Of a stretch of 64,000 nt of DNA, positions 1-10,856 are shown piece after piece. How positions within the stretch are numbered: position 1 is the stretch's first letter; the number at the start of each line of letters is the position of its first letter. The DNA comes from Berberis thunbergii (taxonomy: Eukaryota > Streptophyta > Magnoliopsida > Ranunculales > Berberidaceae), in NCBI GenBank assembly GCA_003290165.1, contig QNQO01001819.1, positions 124,001 to 188,000 on the forward strand, written 5' to 3'. Below the pieces are notes generated by a model. It made no database searches, was not told the DNA's origin, and was given only the letters and a program-made list of their open reading frames with translations. The position numbers and the translations under genes were made by a program.

Positions 1-474
1 GCACTCTGTTTCAAAACAGAGCTGCTCTGTTCTGCCCAGCTTTGTTGTCGCTGATGCTGTTGCGTTGCGGATGGCGTCGTTGTAGCTGCTGTTGCTATTG
101 CGCGGAGTTGCTGCTGCTGTTTTTGCTGCTGCTGCTGCTGTTGCGCGGAGTTGTTGCTGATCTTTGCTACTGCTGATCGTTGGTTGGAGCATTTGCTTTG
201 GGCTATCCGGGGTTTGCTCGGGTCGCAGAAATGCGCGTGTGCTGCGTGCTTAATGAATGAGAGACTGCTGGATTCGTTCGGGTTGCTGGGCACAGACAGT
301 GAGCTGATTTCAGTTATCTGATTTTAGTTTCGTTTTGTTTTTCTTCTTTGATTCTAGCTTTTGCTTTGGTTTTTATACGGGCAACGTCGTCATGTACTCC
401 CGTAGCTTTTGTAAGTCATCTTTTTGATAAGTAATCAAAGTCTGGCATTCCATAGTTGCCCCTCCCCATTGGAG

Positions 475-507
<33 letters not shown>
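1..507 (+). mobile_element. LINE 3' end with poly(A) tail (partial)
   Basis: The segment starts with a run of GCT/GTT-type triplets, continues as T-rich untranslated-looking sequence, and ends in 26 consecutive A residues at 482-507. Directly after the A run comes sequence matching the upstream region of the germin-like gene (copy at about 10.8 kb). A poly(A) tail abutting otherwise duplicated genomic sequence is the signature of a LINE (or LINE-mobilised) insertion on the plus strand. No reverse-transcriptase coding is visible in these 507 bases, and the 5' end and target duplication lie outside the window, so the family is inferred. Confidence 0.5.
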
Positions 508-509
<2 letters not shown>

Positions 510-2015
510 CATGGCCGTAGTAAGTAGAAAGACATGGTCGTTTGGTGGATTGCTTGCTTTTTAATTCTTTGAAATGGAGAGGAGAAAATAAGACGAGATA
601 AACTAATCCAAATGGAAAAGAGAAGACTAACAAACAAGGTGGAAAATGATTGGAGTATTAGGTAGTTGATGTGCATATTAAACATGCTGCCTTCCTTTTT
701 CTTCCCTCCAGCCCCCACGTACAACACAAAAAGTTTGTAATTGTTGCAATCTTAAAGCATACAAATCGCATCTTTGCTGGGGATGGGGTCGCCTTCCATC
801 ACACCCTTTAACATCCAGATGGTTGTCTTGAAAGTTGAAAGCATATGCTTTATTTAGTATTCAGTTTAAAATAAGTTGTGAATTGTTTGTTTGGTAGAAT
901 TATGAACAAATTACCAAATAAAAGAAGAGATTGATTAGGATTGGCAGAGGGAAGGGAGGGTGAGGAAGCCTGCAGATTCAAAAAGTCAAGAGTAAGACTA
1001 GCGTGGATGACTTTATCCTCCTCCAAGAACCAACCTAACCCCACACACAGTTACCACCAAACTCCTTTTTATCTTCTATAATATCTATCTACGATGTTAC
1101 ATATATAGCGTACGCCACTGAGTGAACTTGAAACTTGATGATCATGATCTTTCCATTATTGTCTTGGTCGCATGGCAGCTCAGCTCAGCTCCGTGTGGTG
1201 TGGATCAAGTCAAATTAACTTAATTTTTCTTCACCATCTAGAACTATAGACTAGAAATATTTGAACCCTTCTTAATTAATTTTCTCCAAGAATTTTCACC
1301 CTTCTTTGCCATTTCTTTCATCAAATTTTGGGTTGGGTGGGGGTTGGTCAACCAAAGTAGATCAGATCAGAGGTGATGGCGGTGATTTGATTCAGCAATC
1401 TAAGTAGGGGAAGGGCGGTCAACTCAGTAGCAGGTATTAACCCGTAGTGGAGCAATCTAGTTGAGGTATTAACCCATAGATTGATTTTATATATATTATC
1501 ATGAGATTGTCAGCTCAGGAGATGGTGATATATATATAAATATTATCATGTGCCAAACCGCAATTGAATGTTTCACTATTCTTTCTTAAGTCAACAACAC
1601 TTAACAATAGGAAATGGGTTACCAACAAATTGATAGAGTTGTTGCAGATGGACCACAAGTTTAGTGTTCGAATATTGTCAAGCGCATGTGTTATTTTTGA
1701 GATAGTTACGAGATCTTGTTAAAAATCTAGTTTTTCTACATTTAAGATGATGGATCTCAAGGTTCACAGGGATGCGTTAATAATAGAAGGTCACAAGTCA
1801 CACTACAAGAAAAAGACAATTCAGCAACGGCTAAAAACTGTTGCTAATTGTCAAAAAACCGTTGCTAAAATGAATTAGCAACGGCACAACAACCGTCGCA
1901 ATGTCGTGGCTATTTTAATCATCGCTATTTGAATCAGCAACGGTAAACTATCCCGTATCTAATTCGCAATGGCTAAAAACCGTCGCTAACTCCAAAAATT
2001 ATGTTGCTAAAGCTG
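508..2015. repeat. Duplicate of the germin-like gene upstream region (copy 1)
   Basis: About 1.5 kb closely matching 10,811-12,365, including the start of the germin 5' region (23-bp repeat units), the TA-rich stretch, and the left end of a CACTA element. Copy 1 stops at the LINE poly(A) on the left, where copy 2 continues into the germin-like coding region, so the gene that belonged to copy 1 is absent from the window or displaced by the LINE. On the right the match ends inside the CACTA element at about 2,015. Small indels distinguish the copies (for example extra GCTCA and GATCA units in copy 2). Confidence 0.85.
1801..2015. mobile_element. Truncated CACTA element left end
   Basis: Begins with CACTACAAGAAAA, the classical CACTA terminus, preceded by the trinucleotide TCA. 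It carries the same AGCAACGGCTAAAAACC-type subterminal repeats as the complete element at 12,155-13,716. The match breaks off at about 2,015, where sequence of another origin (a copy of the START-gene intron) starts. There is no right terminus, so this copy is a remnant. Confidence 0.8.
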
Positions 2016-2490
2016 TTGAAAATACACAATTAAGATCCACCTTGCTAAGAAAAAAAATCAATGTGATAGGAGGTGAGCTAAATAACATAAGAATGGTCTT
2101 TCTAAGATTGTAATGGGCTTTGGAAAGCAACTTTTTCCCCTATTCTTTATCTTTTCAAACACCAGCTCATAATCAACTCCAGCTAAGGCATCATAGATAG
2201 AACTATCAAGGGATCTAAATTACATTATATCAGTAGATCAAGACTGGATCCACTTTCAATGGAATAGAAATGTTGCTAGTAACTGAAAATGCAATCAAAC
2301 AAATTGATGGAATTTTTTTGTTATTACATTTTTAAGCGCCAAACAATGCAATCTTAGTTCATCAATGTCTAAAGGAAATTCCAATTATTTTGATTCCCTC
2401 TCTTTGGGGAAACTGTTGCTTTTTATTTGGTACTGCTAATTATTGGATTTCCACAATATTGCAGCCACTTGACGTTTTTCTCACAGCAAT
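2016..2490. repeat. Duplicate of START-gene intron sequence
   Basis: This block closely matches about 17,225-17,665, which lies in intron 1 of the START-domain gene. Shared landmarks are GGATCCACCTTGCTAAG-like sequence, TAATGGGCTTTGGAAAGCAA and TTGCAGCCASTTGACG. The match starts exactly where the CACTA remnant stops, so 508-2,490 is a chimeric duplicate of two segments that lie about 5 kb apart around 10.8-17.7 kb. Confidence 0.8.
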
Positions 2491-2519
2491 TTGAAAGGAA
2501 ATGTCATCAATGATGTTTT

Positions 2520-2900
2520 TTTTTCATGCCCAGTCTTATTGGAGACTTGGAGGTTCATTTGACTTTGGTAAGTGGTGGCAGATGCCCAACAGCTAGATCC
2601 TTTGCTAATTGGTGTGAACAATGGAGAAATCAGCCCTTTTCAGCAACAGGAAAAAGGCTGTGGGATCGTATGCTCATTACCACCTTGTTTGTAATTTGGA
2701 AGGAATGCAACCAGCTCTGTGCTCCACTATTTATAAGTATCAAAGGTCTTCTATGGTCGTAGGAGTCATTTGGCGTGAAGGCTAAATCTTTTGCTGATTG
2801 CAGTGGGTGTTTATTTCCTTGTACTTGTGTAATTGTATTCCCACTCGTATTTTCCCAGTTTCATTTATTAATGCCCCTAGTTTTTCTATAAAAAAATCTA
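2520..2900 (+). mobile_element. LINE 3' terminal fragment (reverse-transcriptase C-terminus, 3' UTR)
   Basis: An open stretch to 2,762 translates to a peptide containing WCEQWRN and MLITTLFVIWKECN, typical of the extreme C-terminus (zinc-binding tail) of plant non-LTR reverse transcriptases. It is followed by T-rich 3' UTR and a short A run at about 2,891. It is severely 5'-truncated and cannot be active. The hAT element at 2,961 lies just downstream. Confidence 0.6.
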
Positions 2901-2960
2901 AACAATTTCATCTTCATTCGTTGTATTTTTCCATGTTTCTTGAAATCTTATAGTCAGACA

Positions 2961-3860
2961 TAGGGGTGGGCACGGGACGGGATGGGACGAGATATACCCA
3001 TCCCGTTCATACGGGATCGGGACTGGACGGGATCAGTGTGCTAATCTGGAGAATTGTATGATCAAATTGATAGTCAAGCAATTAGGTTCAATCTAAACAT
3101 CAAATTGCTACAAAGTTTTTTCGTTCTTATTTTATGCGGCATCTTTATTGAAAATGCTTAAAGTACAGTTGATTGATTTATAAAATGATTAAGAAATAAA
3201 ATATTCTAGTTTTATGTGTAATAGTCACATAATTGTGTTGTTGCAATCATGCATTCGAATCAAAAAGTGTTCATTGAAAAAATTCAAAACAAAATCAATT
3301 GATTAACTTGATTGAATTGGGCAGGCAATCAATAGAGCGAAACTGTCATTGAACTAGGTGGGTTTAGAGCAGACTCCAACACCCAAACAAATTGGCCCAA
3401 CTTGTATTAGGAAATGTGGGTTATCTTTCATGATGTACAATGCTAAACTCACGAATTTGAGGCAGCTTTCTCGCTATTTTCTATACGTTTTGCACACTAT
3501 CCAGCATGCATCTTCGTATGAAAATTTAGTTCAAAGTTGTTCATTGATGCACCATCCATGTAAATATATAATGTGAATAATGGACAGGGTGAATAATGGC
3601 CCCAGTGTGCACACCATGAACAGAAGTAACAACATACACCATAACAATCTGTAACAACATACACCATGAAATAATTAAATAAAAATATTAATAATTAATA
3701 TTAATAAATTAGTTCGGGACGAGACGGGATTGGCGGGATTGAAAATCTTCATCCCATCCCATCCCATTCTAGATCGGGATGAAATTATTCAATCCCATTA
3801 AGACCCGGAAAAATCGGGACGGGACGGGAACGGGATCGCGAGATGGGATGCCCACCCCTA
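2961..3860. mobile_element. Non-autonomous hAT-type element (900 bp) with 8-bp target duplication
   Basis: Left end TAGGGGTGGGCACGGGACGG and right end GCCCACCCCTA form terminal inverted repeats. Subterminal GGGACGGGA/TCCCGTCCC motifs repeat at both ends. The element is flanked by a perfect 8-bp direct repeat GTCAGACA at 2,953-2,960 and 3,861-3,868. TIR TAGGGGTGGGCA plus 8-bp duplication is characteristic of plant hAT MITEs. The interior is AT-rich with no transposase. Confidence 0.9.
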
Positions 3861-3868
3861 GTCAGACA

Positions 3869-5740
3869 CTTTAGTACTAGACTATGAATACTGTAATTAG
3901 AGTTAAGTTGTGATGCGTCTAATCCGTCCCTGTCAATTTCTGACTCGCTAAGATGAACAATGGTGAGCTAGAGACCACCATTGTAACGGCCAAAGGCACT
4001 CTAATGGTAAAGTTAGGTTCTGAACAAGAATGGAGATAGATTGATAAAATTAGGGTTTCATGTGTGTACCTTTTTCATCCGTTTAGTTCACCTTGTATAA
4101 TGAGTATTTCACTCATTTGCTGACTTTGTTGTTGAGGGCATGATGGAGGGAAGAGATCTCGCTTGGGATCTTACCCGCCCGTGAATGAGTCTCCTTCAAC
4201 ACTTGGCTCCAAATTGGGACCCAATACTCAATTGGACCAAGAGTCTTGCAAATGGATTTTGGGTCTGTTGTAGCCCAGAGATCAATATTTGGGCCTTATT
4301 GTCCTGGGCCAAACTCCGAGATTCATGCCATATTAGGCTTATATAATCTGGGCTTGGGCGCCCGACTTGCGGGCTAAATGACATTTAGTCTAGGTCTGGG
4401 TGATTTGGGTCCGCATTAGACCAAATTAGGGCTTCTTATTTTCGTGCCAATTTGTGCCACGTGTTTGGCTATGATCGATCGATTGTTTGATGTCTCATCA
4501 GTTACTCCCCCTTAGTTGATGGAGTTGCATGCAGACCCATTAACTCTTTGAGTGGGGACTTACACAGTGTATATAGGTAATTGAGTTAAGCACCCCTTCA
4601 AATTTCGCGTAGCGTTTAATGTTAATGCGACTACCGAGTGGTTTCCTTCCGCAAACATTGCACTTATACATAACCTTGATTTGGTTGGTTCAGGATTTAT
4701 TCTTTATTATCCGCAGAGCGTCACTTCCTATTTTCAGATGGAGTTTTTTTTAATGTTCTTCTGCCCTGATTTCTCCAGGGGCTGAGGAGGAGCATCAGTT
4801 GGTGCAACCTCTGTATGTTTTGGCATTTGTAGTGATAAGTTCTAATAGGATTTGCACTTTGAAATTAAAAGCCCACTGGTTTGACTGAGCTTCCAGTTGC
4901 TCTTCAAGGGCTTCCACATTTACTTTTGTTGAAAAGAAATCGAGGGTACCTCCTTGGTTCTGAGTTTGTCATCTAGCATGAGGTGCGCATGCGACTTCTT
5001 CCGCCACCTTTTAGAGATAGCACCAACAACTTTCTCTACCACCAAGTGGTTGATCCTGCAACTTCTTCATTAGCTGTACATCGGGCATTTCCTCCAGAAG
5101 ACAGACTAGCAGAGTGGATCCTCAGTATGTGTTCTAGTAGATCTTCACTCGCATCTTCTTTTCCACCAAGCTTAAATGCTTGTTTCGTGTAATCCTTCGA
5201 TCTGACCAGTCGACCAAGCTTTGTAAAAACATTTTGTTTACTTAATAAAGTGTGCTTTCTTGTCTGTATTTGTGCTCCTTGTCTGGTAATATGTTTGATT
5301 TGGCTGGACGCAAATCATATTAGCTTTGGCTAGGATGCTATGTCGATCCAAGTGGAGTAATTTTAAGCTGCCTGTCTCCTAGACTGGTCGGTCTAGACCC
5401 CACAATAAGACAACCTTAACCCTAGATAGGAGTTAAGTCATCGAGGAGCCAATTTTGCCCAAGCGAACCAGGCCTTGCGATGTGAGCCAGTTACTTCCTG
5501 AAGAGGATTTAAGCATTTAGAGAAATCATCCTAGTCCGGACGGACTAGATTTCTAGATTTCATAAGGTAGTCTGACTTAATTCTGAATAGGCTTTTGTTC
5601 TAAGGAAAACTTATCGTTCCCCACTGACGATGCCAAACTGATGCGTCCTAATTCGCCCTTGTCAATTTTTGACCTGCTAAAATTAGGGTTGCATGTGTGT
5701 ACCTTTCTCATTTGTTTCATTCACCTTATATTTTTAAGAC
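3869..5740. mobile_element. Probable non-coding LTR-type element bounded by degenerate direct repeats
   Basis: Sequence starting TGATGCGTCTAATCCGTCCC at about 3,912 recurs at about 5,640 (GATGCGTCCTAATTCGCCC). In both copies it is followed by a shared tail around ATTAGGGTTKCATGTGTGTACC (about 4,046 and 5,683); the first copy has an extra block of about 90 bp between. Just before the second copy lies CGTTCCCCACTGACGATGCCAAACTGATG, a phrase familiar from plant LTR-like repeats. No gag or pol coding was seen between the copies, so a LARD/TRIM-like element is the best guess. Confidence 0.35.
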
Positions 5741-6425
5741 CATAGAACACCATTTAAATGTGCATTTGTAAAAAAAAAATTTATCTTATTTTAAAACTTC
5801 AAATTTTCTTTGCTATACATGAGTAGTTGGTAGATTAATGGAAAATTTTCAGTATGGCCATTTTATGGCATGTTGAATGATTCCTCGTAATGAAATTTTA
5901 CAACTACTGAATTTCCAACATCATTACCATTAGAAGAGTCAGAAACTCTCATGTGAGTCGTCATAGTAGTGAGAAAATTATGCAGATGAGATTGGTGGGG
6001 AGACATCACGGAGTTCGGAACACCTATTACTAAAGGTCCAAGTGAGGGCAATAGTGCAAGACCAATGGGTAGCAAAGCCTTGAATGAAAGACATGGCTAG
6101 AAATGAACACGGTAATGTGGCTCACAAATGTCTGAAGTGAAAGATGCTTGAATACAACCAACGATGAGCGAATTTTATGAAAAAGCTACAAAATTAGATG
6201 CTCTCCCGAAAGAAGACATGGAGAGGCATGCAAAAGAGGTGGAACTTGAACAAAATAAGAAGTCTCGTCTAATTGAAGCAAAAAAATGGAAATTGAAGAA
6301 ATAAGGTCGAGGAGGCTTTAATGGCTATTAATCTTGATGATTGCAAATCCAACTTATTGCTCTTATTTTCAAATGCGTAAAGTTCGGATATTACATGACA
6401 TGCAAGAACATGAATAATCCAATTA
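5741..6425. other. Intergenic, degenerate transposon-like coding trace
   Basis: No gene recognised. Around 6,180-6,300 the plus strand could encode a charged Glu/Lys-rich peptide (KEDMERHAKEVELEQNKKSR), reminiscent of the accessory ORF tails of PIF/Harbinger-type elements, but it is interrupted by stops and too short to assign. Confidence 0.3.
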
Positions 6426-6429
6426 GATA

Positions 6430-6615
6430 AATACTAGTTTCAATTTCAGTCAATGTATTATTTTAAATTCCCATCAATGTATTAGTTTCAATTCCCATCA
6501 ATGTACCAGTTTCAATTTCTATAAGTGTATAATTTCAATCGATGTATATGACATTCTCAATTCCAATCAATGTAGTGGTTTACATTTCAATTTCTATTGA
6601 TGTACTAGTCTTATA
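6430..6615. repeat. Degenerate minisatellite, about 30-bp units
   Basis: Five to six imperfect units built around AGTTTCAATTCCCATCAATGT are arranged head to tail. Unit length and sequence vary. No coding potential. Confidence 0.7.
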
Positions 6616-6619
6616 TATT

Positions 6620-7330
6620 TAGATGTCAAATACAACACATGATACACAGACAAATTGGAGTATATGTGGAAATAATAAAAGAGAAGAAGAAGAGCAATCA
6701 TAGTTATTCCAATACTTCCACCATATTATACTATATTATTAGAACAAAGATTATAATCTCTCAAGAAAAATCTCATGAGGCTCTAACCTCTGTTAGACTG
6801 GTAACTAACAAAGATAACAATTCTTTCTCGAGAACAAATTCTTGACAGGGCTCTCTTAAGAACAACTCTCTTGAGAGCTCTAATTCACAAGCTATGTGAT
6901 TTACATCTCTGTAGCCTTGAATTCCCGAATCTTTGTATTTTTTATATTTTTATTTTTATTCTTTGACACTACAAAAAAGATACTATATATAGGCCAAATA
7001 AGTCCATACCAAACAAGGAAAACCTACTCTTATATGAAACTGCTTCCTATATCATTTTCCTTGTCACGCAAGGAGAATCTTTCTTATTCCGCGAGGATAA
7101 CTTTTCCTTATTCTAATTTTCTAATTGATTTTAATAAAATTTTGTTATCTTAATTTAACAAGGAAATCTAATTAAAATAGGAAACTTACCAACAAGAAAC
7201 TTTTGCCAAATAAGAAAACTTTTCTTATTCTAATTAATCAAGGAAACCTCATACAAATATAAATATTTTCTTAATTATCCACTAAGCTCCTAAAGGAAGA
7301 TACTCCTATATCAACACTTCGAAATTAAGA
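6620..7330. mobile_element. Possible copia-type LTR remnant
   Basis: The segment contains a TATA-like ACTATATATAGGCC at about 6,981 followed by runs of AAGGAAA/TTTTCCTT and repeated AACTTACC motifs, a composition I associate with LTRs of plant copia elements. No matching second LTR, primer-binding site or pol was found nearby. Weak call. Confidence 0.25.
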
Positions 7331-8280
7331 TGTTATAATAGAACACGTAAACTTTATATTGTACCATACAACATATATAAATTAAATAATATCTCGCCAA
7401 ACTTATCATCATAAATGTAGCTTTCCAAACCCTCCAAATCAAAACCCGAGTTGAATATAAGCTTCCCTTTGTGATCTTCATTAATAACTCTTCCGAATTG
7501 GATTGGTTCACTTTGTGCACCATAAAACCCACATGAACAAAACTTCAACTCTATCGCTCTTTTACTCATATGGCTGAAGAATATGAGGAAATGAAAAATA
7601 AAAGTGGGTTCGGGCCAATTTATATTTATAGGGTAAAATGGCGATTTTTCACCAATTATAACGCGAAACGCATGGAAAACACTACTCTATACAGGGGCAA
7701 ACCCACAAACACCCCCCCCCCCCCCCCCTCCTCAATTTTTCAAAATAAAAATATATGTAGTAGCATTTTTACAACTTTATTAAGTAAATGATATATCAAC
7801 TCTTTGGTGTAGTGGTTGGTCTTTAAAACTTATTTACTAATGACCCAACTACCCAAGTCAATTCTTATATGCAATTATATGAATACACTAAAAAGAAAAA
7901 AAATTATAGTTTAATAAAGACTTGTCTTTTCACAAGTAGCATGAAACCCAAACAAAAAACAATGTCATAAAAAAAACCTGAAATTAAAATCTAAGATAAT
8001 AAACTATAGAACTCAATGAAAATATATATCATTATTCAACTCATATAAAATTTGGGGGTTGGATTGGCTCGCAAAACCCCCCCACCCCGTTTTTTTTTAT
8101 AAACTTGTAATTAAGATCTTAATATATTTGCACATTAATTTTTTTCCAGATTAAACTTACATATTTATCTTAACTATTTTGCAAATTTAATCATGTATTT
8201 TATATATTAGAATTATATTTTTTATTTTAGTGTTTACTGTAGATGTTAGTAGAAATTTGTTGTCAAATTATCACTCCAGA
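7331..8280. other. AT-rich intergenic, no gene seen
   Basis: Contains a homopolymer of about 18 C at about 7,711 and otherwise AT-rich sequence. Short open frames lack family resemblance. Confidence 0.5.
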
Positions 8281-8673
8281 GCAAAGATTGTGATTTTGAT
8301 TTTTAATGTAATTTCGTTCTCCTTATTTTAAGAAGTATTTCGTTGTATATAGAATAAACGTGAAAATTTTGTGTGTGTGTCAAACATATATATATAAAGA
8401 TATGGACAAGTAAGATATAAGTAAATTACCTAATAAATACATAAAAAAACAGCCTAAATACTTAAGTATTCCTATAAATGCAATTTGCTTCAAAGAAAAA
8501 TGATGAAACATTTTGATAGAAAAATGTAATTTGCTTCATAATTTTTTGGGTTTTGCATTAAAATGTCAAAATAAAAAAAAATAACTCATCGAAATAACAT
8601 ATTTTCCTTTATAGACGCTTTAAATTTTGAGACCTACAAAAAATAAATATTTCACGAAATCACAATCCTTGGT
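8281..8673. mobile_element. MITE, family A (hAT-like), copy 1
   Basis: Ends are near-inverted: CAAAGATTGTGATTTTG on the left and CACGAAATCACAATCCTTG on the right. The same ends bound 31,813-32,306. The interior is AT-rich and non-coding. No clear target duplication could be read here. Confidence 0.5.
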
Positions 8674-9865
8674 TCGGAGTACAAAATTTTCTCGCTTTGC
8701 CCTTGATAACTCATGTTAACAACCAACAATCCCTTACAATTTCCCCCCTTCTGGACTGAAATCTAGGGTCCTTTACTAACTATATACACCCACATGTGTA
8801 ATAATGTCACAAACATTCCCCGAGGTTCTAAAACTAATAAAACATGGGTTTCTAACCTATTAGGTTCCATTCGAGTTGGTTTCCCCAATGCGGGTTCCAC
8901 AACTCGTTCAAAATTCAAAATTGCCTAAACATCCGAAAGATACAAGGAACACTCGCAAAAGTCTTTGAACTCAACAAAACACTCTAAAGAAAGTGTCTTA
9001 GCTATGGTCTAATTCACACCCAAAGCTGAACACTATATCCCCAACGTCTACCCACACCCATCTAACAAAACTAACCCCTAACCACATGAATCGATGAGCA
9101 CGTATGTGCTAGACAAACACATTAAGAAAAAAAAAAAAAGGTTCCATTGACAGTTTCCGTCCTAAACAAATGTTAGACTAACAAGTGTAAACTTTGGCAC
9201 CCATAGTGACTTATCCTAAAACTAATAGGTCTCCAACTTAGATGGTTTGGTTTCATTTTAGTGCAAGGAAAACATCTATAGAGTCCATTGTTAGCTTCGA
9301 TCTTCTCCAACCTTTATCCAATCCCCAACACACACACACATATATATAATTTTTATAGTAGATATCTCTAGATCAAAATTAGTATGTTGCCATCCTTGTC
9401 AAAAGCCGACGTTCATATGTTCTAGTGTTAGCGATGAAATCATAACCTAGGTTATAAGAGACAATTTTTTATCATAGTCCCACTTTCTTGTTATCTACTA
9501 TCACATATCATCATAGTTAAATTAGATTTTGTCTTGAAGTGAGCATAATCACTCACCAAATAATCATCCCATGATGTTTGATGTTCACATAAATAATCAT
9601 CTCTTAAAGTGGGCATAATTGAACAATCATGTTGGGTGGGGTGTCAACTGTCAAGGTCACAATTAATGTAAAGTTAAAAAAATGAAGAGAGTAGAAAGTT
9701 ATTATCATCACAAACAAAGCGCAAAGGCTCAGCTGTTATTCTAAATTTTAATTATAACATAAACACAATAAAAATCCATCGCATATAGGCCACATCCTCC
9801 TCCTTCATCACAAAGAAAGTTATTGAACAATCATATTGGTTGGTGTTGGTGTTGGTGAAGGGTAA
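8674..9865. other. Intergenic 3' of the germin-like gene
   Basis: No coding region or transposon terminus recognised. The part nearest the gene (about 9,760-9,865) is presumably its 3' UTR and terminator region, since the gene reads on the minus strand. Confidence 0.5.
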
Positions 9866-10666
9866 TTAGTTGTTGGGTGCAAGTCTGGACTTGATTTGCT
9901 GAACTTCTTTGGTATCAATCTGGAAAGCCTTAGTCAAGACATTGTCGGGAACAGGCGGAGTTGAAGCAAAGAGAGTTGCAGCTATGGCTTGAGTACCAGC
10001 CAACTGACTGTTGAATGCAGCTATGACTGCAGCTGGGACATGACCGTTGTTCTTCTGGAAGTGAACTAAACCTCTTGGGAACACAAAGTTCTCACCCTTG
10101 TTTATGGTCTTTGAAATGAGGACATTGGCAGTGGTGATGAATCCCACATCCAAAGTGCCTTCGAGCACAAACACCATCTCGGTGGCACGAGGGTGGGTGT
10201 GTGGTGGGTTAAGGCCACCAGGTGCATAATCAATACGAGCCATGGACACGCCCAGAGTGTTGAGTCCAGGGATTTGCTCAACATTAGCTGGAGTCACTAC
10301 TGACCCCAATAACTTGTTGGTGGCTCTTGGATTGGCTATACCAGCGAAAAAGAAATCTGCTGCCGTTGCCTTCGCAACTGGTTTACAGGTGAATCCGTTC
10401 ACAGTTATACCTATATATGTATATAAATAATTACACATTAAATACCACAAGCAAACAATAACTTCTTCCATATGATCCATCTCTAAACAAAATTGACAAT
10501 TTTTAGATGGATAATAAAAAAAATAAAAGAGGTAGAGCAGTCGATTACCTGAATTCTTATCAGCAACACAGACGTCTTGGAGCATGTCAGGATCTGCAGC
10601 AAAGGTAAGGGTGGCATAAGCTACCATCCCAAACAGGACTAACAAGAGGGCCTTACCAGCCGACAT
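9866..10666 (-). CDS. GLP: Germin-like protein (cupin), two exons
   Basis: A 220-residue secreted germin-like protein. Exon 1 is 10,549-10,666 and exon 2 is 9,866-10,410, with a 138-bp GT-AG intron. Residues 1-24 form a hydrophobic signal peptide. Cys33 and Cys48 match the N-terminal disulfide pair. Germin box PPHTHPRATE gives metal ligands His110, His112 and Glu117, and His156 sits in the second box (PRGLVHFQ). Germins are apoplastic Mn-binding cupin hexamers, often with superoxide dismutase activity and linked to stress or cell-wall roles; the exact activity here is not readable. Length and exon structure are normal for the family, with no disablement. The ATG is the only one placed before a signal peptide and lies 98 bp below a TATA box. 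A second copy of its upstream region lies at 508-2,015. Confidence 0.95.
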   Translation of the reverse strand: MSAGKALLLVLFGMVAYATLTFAADPDMLQDVCVADKNSGNRLLYLFYFFYYPSKNCQFCLEMDHMEEVIVCLWYLMCNYLYTYIGITVNGFTCKPVAKATAADFFFAGIANPRATNKLLGSVVTPANVEQIPGLNTLGVSMARIDYAPGGLNPPHTHPRATEMVFVLEGTLDVGFITTANVLISKTINKGENFVFPRGLVHFQKNNGHVPAAVIAAFNSQLAGTQAIAATLFASTPPVPDNVLTKAFQIDTKEVQQIKSRLAPNN

Positions 10667-10763
10667 AGTTTCTCTTTCTTGCTGAGTTGAAGGAAATATT
10701 GGAGAAGAAAGAGAGAGAGAGATGTTGGAATTGAGTGGGGAGAGAGAGAGAGAAAAAGGTTGG

Positions 10764-10771
10764 TATTTATA
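10764..10771 (-). promoter_or_regulatory. TATA box of germin-like gene
   Basis: TATAAATA on the minus strand, about 98 bp upstream of the ATG. The presumed 5' UTR is a CT-rich stretch (CTCTCTCTCTC) typical of plant leaders. Confidence 0.75.
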
Positions 10772-10787
10772 GATGGGAGATGAGGAA

Positions 10788-10856
10788 GTAAGTAGAAAGA
10801 CATGGCCGTAGTAAGTAGAAAGACATGGCCGTAGTAAGTAGAAAGACATGGTCGTT
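10788..10856 (-). repeat. Three 23-bp tandem repeats in germin promoter
   Basis: Units at 10,788-10,810, 10,811-10,833 and 10,834-10,856 (last unit slightly divergent), each containing GTAGAAAGACATGGCCG. They lie immediately upstream of the TATA box. The duplicate region at about 508-540 keeps fewer units, cut by the LINE poly(A). Confidence 0.85.

Noticed and set aside
373..727. Minus-strand short frames in copy 1 of the germin upstream region
   Set aside because: They correspond to the promoter/leader of copy 2, which is not coding.
6181..6330. Remnant of a NAM-associated/Harbinger accessory ORF
   Set aside because: Only about 40 charged residues before stops; too little to assign.
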